Below are positions 63,701-64,000 of a DNA stretch of 64,000 bases, in pieces (within the stretch, counting starts at the first letter, position 1; each line of letters begins with the position of its first letter). The position numbers and the translations under genes are program-made. This stretch comes from Siphonodentalium dalli (taxonomy: Eukaryota > Mollusca > Scaphopoda > Gadilida > Siphonodentaliidae): positions 107,598,278 to 107,662,277 of the forward strand of contig CP136069.1 of assembly GCA_032622095.1 (NCBI GenBank), given 5' to 3'. A model generated the notes under the pieces. The model was not told the origin of the DNA, made no database searches, and saw only the letters and a program-made list of their open reading frames with translations.

Positions 63701-64000
63701 CGTGATTAGATAGGAATATGTGAATATAAATTATACTGCGAACCACCGAGAACCACAAGTACACGCCATTGCCAAAAGGTGCAATTTCACATCAAACAAT
63801 GCCGCCCGACACACACGAGCTCAATGAATGTTCACGTAACAAAATCAAAGACTGATTTGACAACGTTGTGTCTTTCAATGTTTGCTGTTTGCGTGTGTCT
63901 TTTGTCGCGCATGTTGGCGATGATAACAACCTAGCTACATGACATGTGCCACGCTTTCTTAATTATACATTTTATTCCCACCGACAAGAAATCTTGAGGC
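63701..64000. other. Unassigned sequence to window end
   Basis: No repeat or gene was recognised. Confidence 0.4.

Noticed and set aside
1..64000. tRNA or rRNA genes
   Set aside because: I looked for cloverleaf cores and conserved rRNA stretches by eye and saw none; a covariance-model scan would be decisive.

Overview
The window is nuclear DNA from an animal. The only confidently recognised gene piece is one exon of the HECT ubiquitin ligase UBR5, on the minus strand at 58666-59533, with good AG acceptor and GT donor sites. Everything else is mobile or tandemly repeated DNA. Interspersed elements with a tandem-repeat core and a 3' hairpin resemble the 'pearl' / Helentron-associated elements of bivalves, so a mollusc (probably a bivalve) or another lophotrochozoan is my best guess. 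That is an inference; no species marker is visible.

Layout. 1-2782: array of ~164-bp units ending in a hairpin (family A; further copies at 8559-9006 and 56375-57676). 2783-3042 and 9010-9255: inverted copies of one segment. 3646-4881: family B element (~174-bp units, hairpin end), with a truncated second copy at 63255-63642. 4895-8558: a ~42-bp minisatellite split by a 2.2-kb DNA element (5111-7341) that has terminal inverted repeats and seven copies of a CACGTG-containing motif. 9903-10257: small Helitron-like element E.

10258-51863: a ~41.6-kb satellite built at three levels. A 122-bp monomer is grouped into 29 head-bearing units of 715-1811 bp, and these are grouped into 5890-bp and 4815-bp super-repeats. 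Each unit begins with the same TCTCATATATATT terminus directly after an A, or after the CTAG end of element E, which is what a Helitron 5' end would look like. A detached relative at 53087-53373 carries a Helitron-like 3' end (hairpin, then CTAG). The satellite therefore seems to have grown from a Helitron-like element with its own flanking DNA.

53539-56216: piggyBac-like non-autonomous element (TTAA, CCCTTTA ends) containing a 476-bp tandem duplication. 58666-59533: ubr5 exon. 60436-61329: PIF/Harbinger-like non-autonomous element (TAA target duplication, 35-bp inverted repeats). 61413-62512: family C element (161-bp units, hairpin end). 62513-63070: possible decayed coding fragment.

No rRNA, tRNA, CRISPR or operon structure was seen. 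The many open frames of 60-175 codons inside the satellite are by-products of the repeat, not genes. If the assembly is right and ubr5 is intact, its downstream (HECT) exons must lie on the low-coordinate side, and I could not find them; the satellite would then sit in or beside a ubr5 intron.
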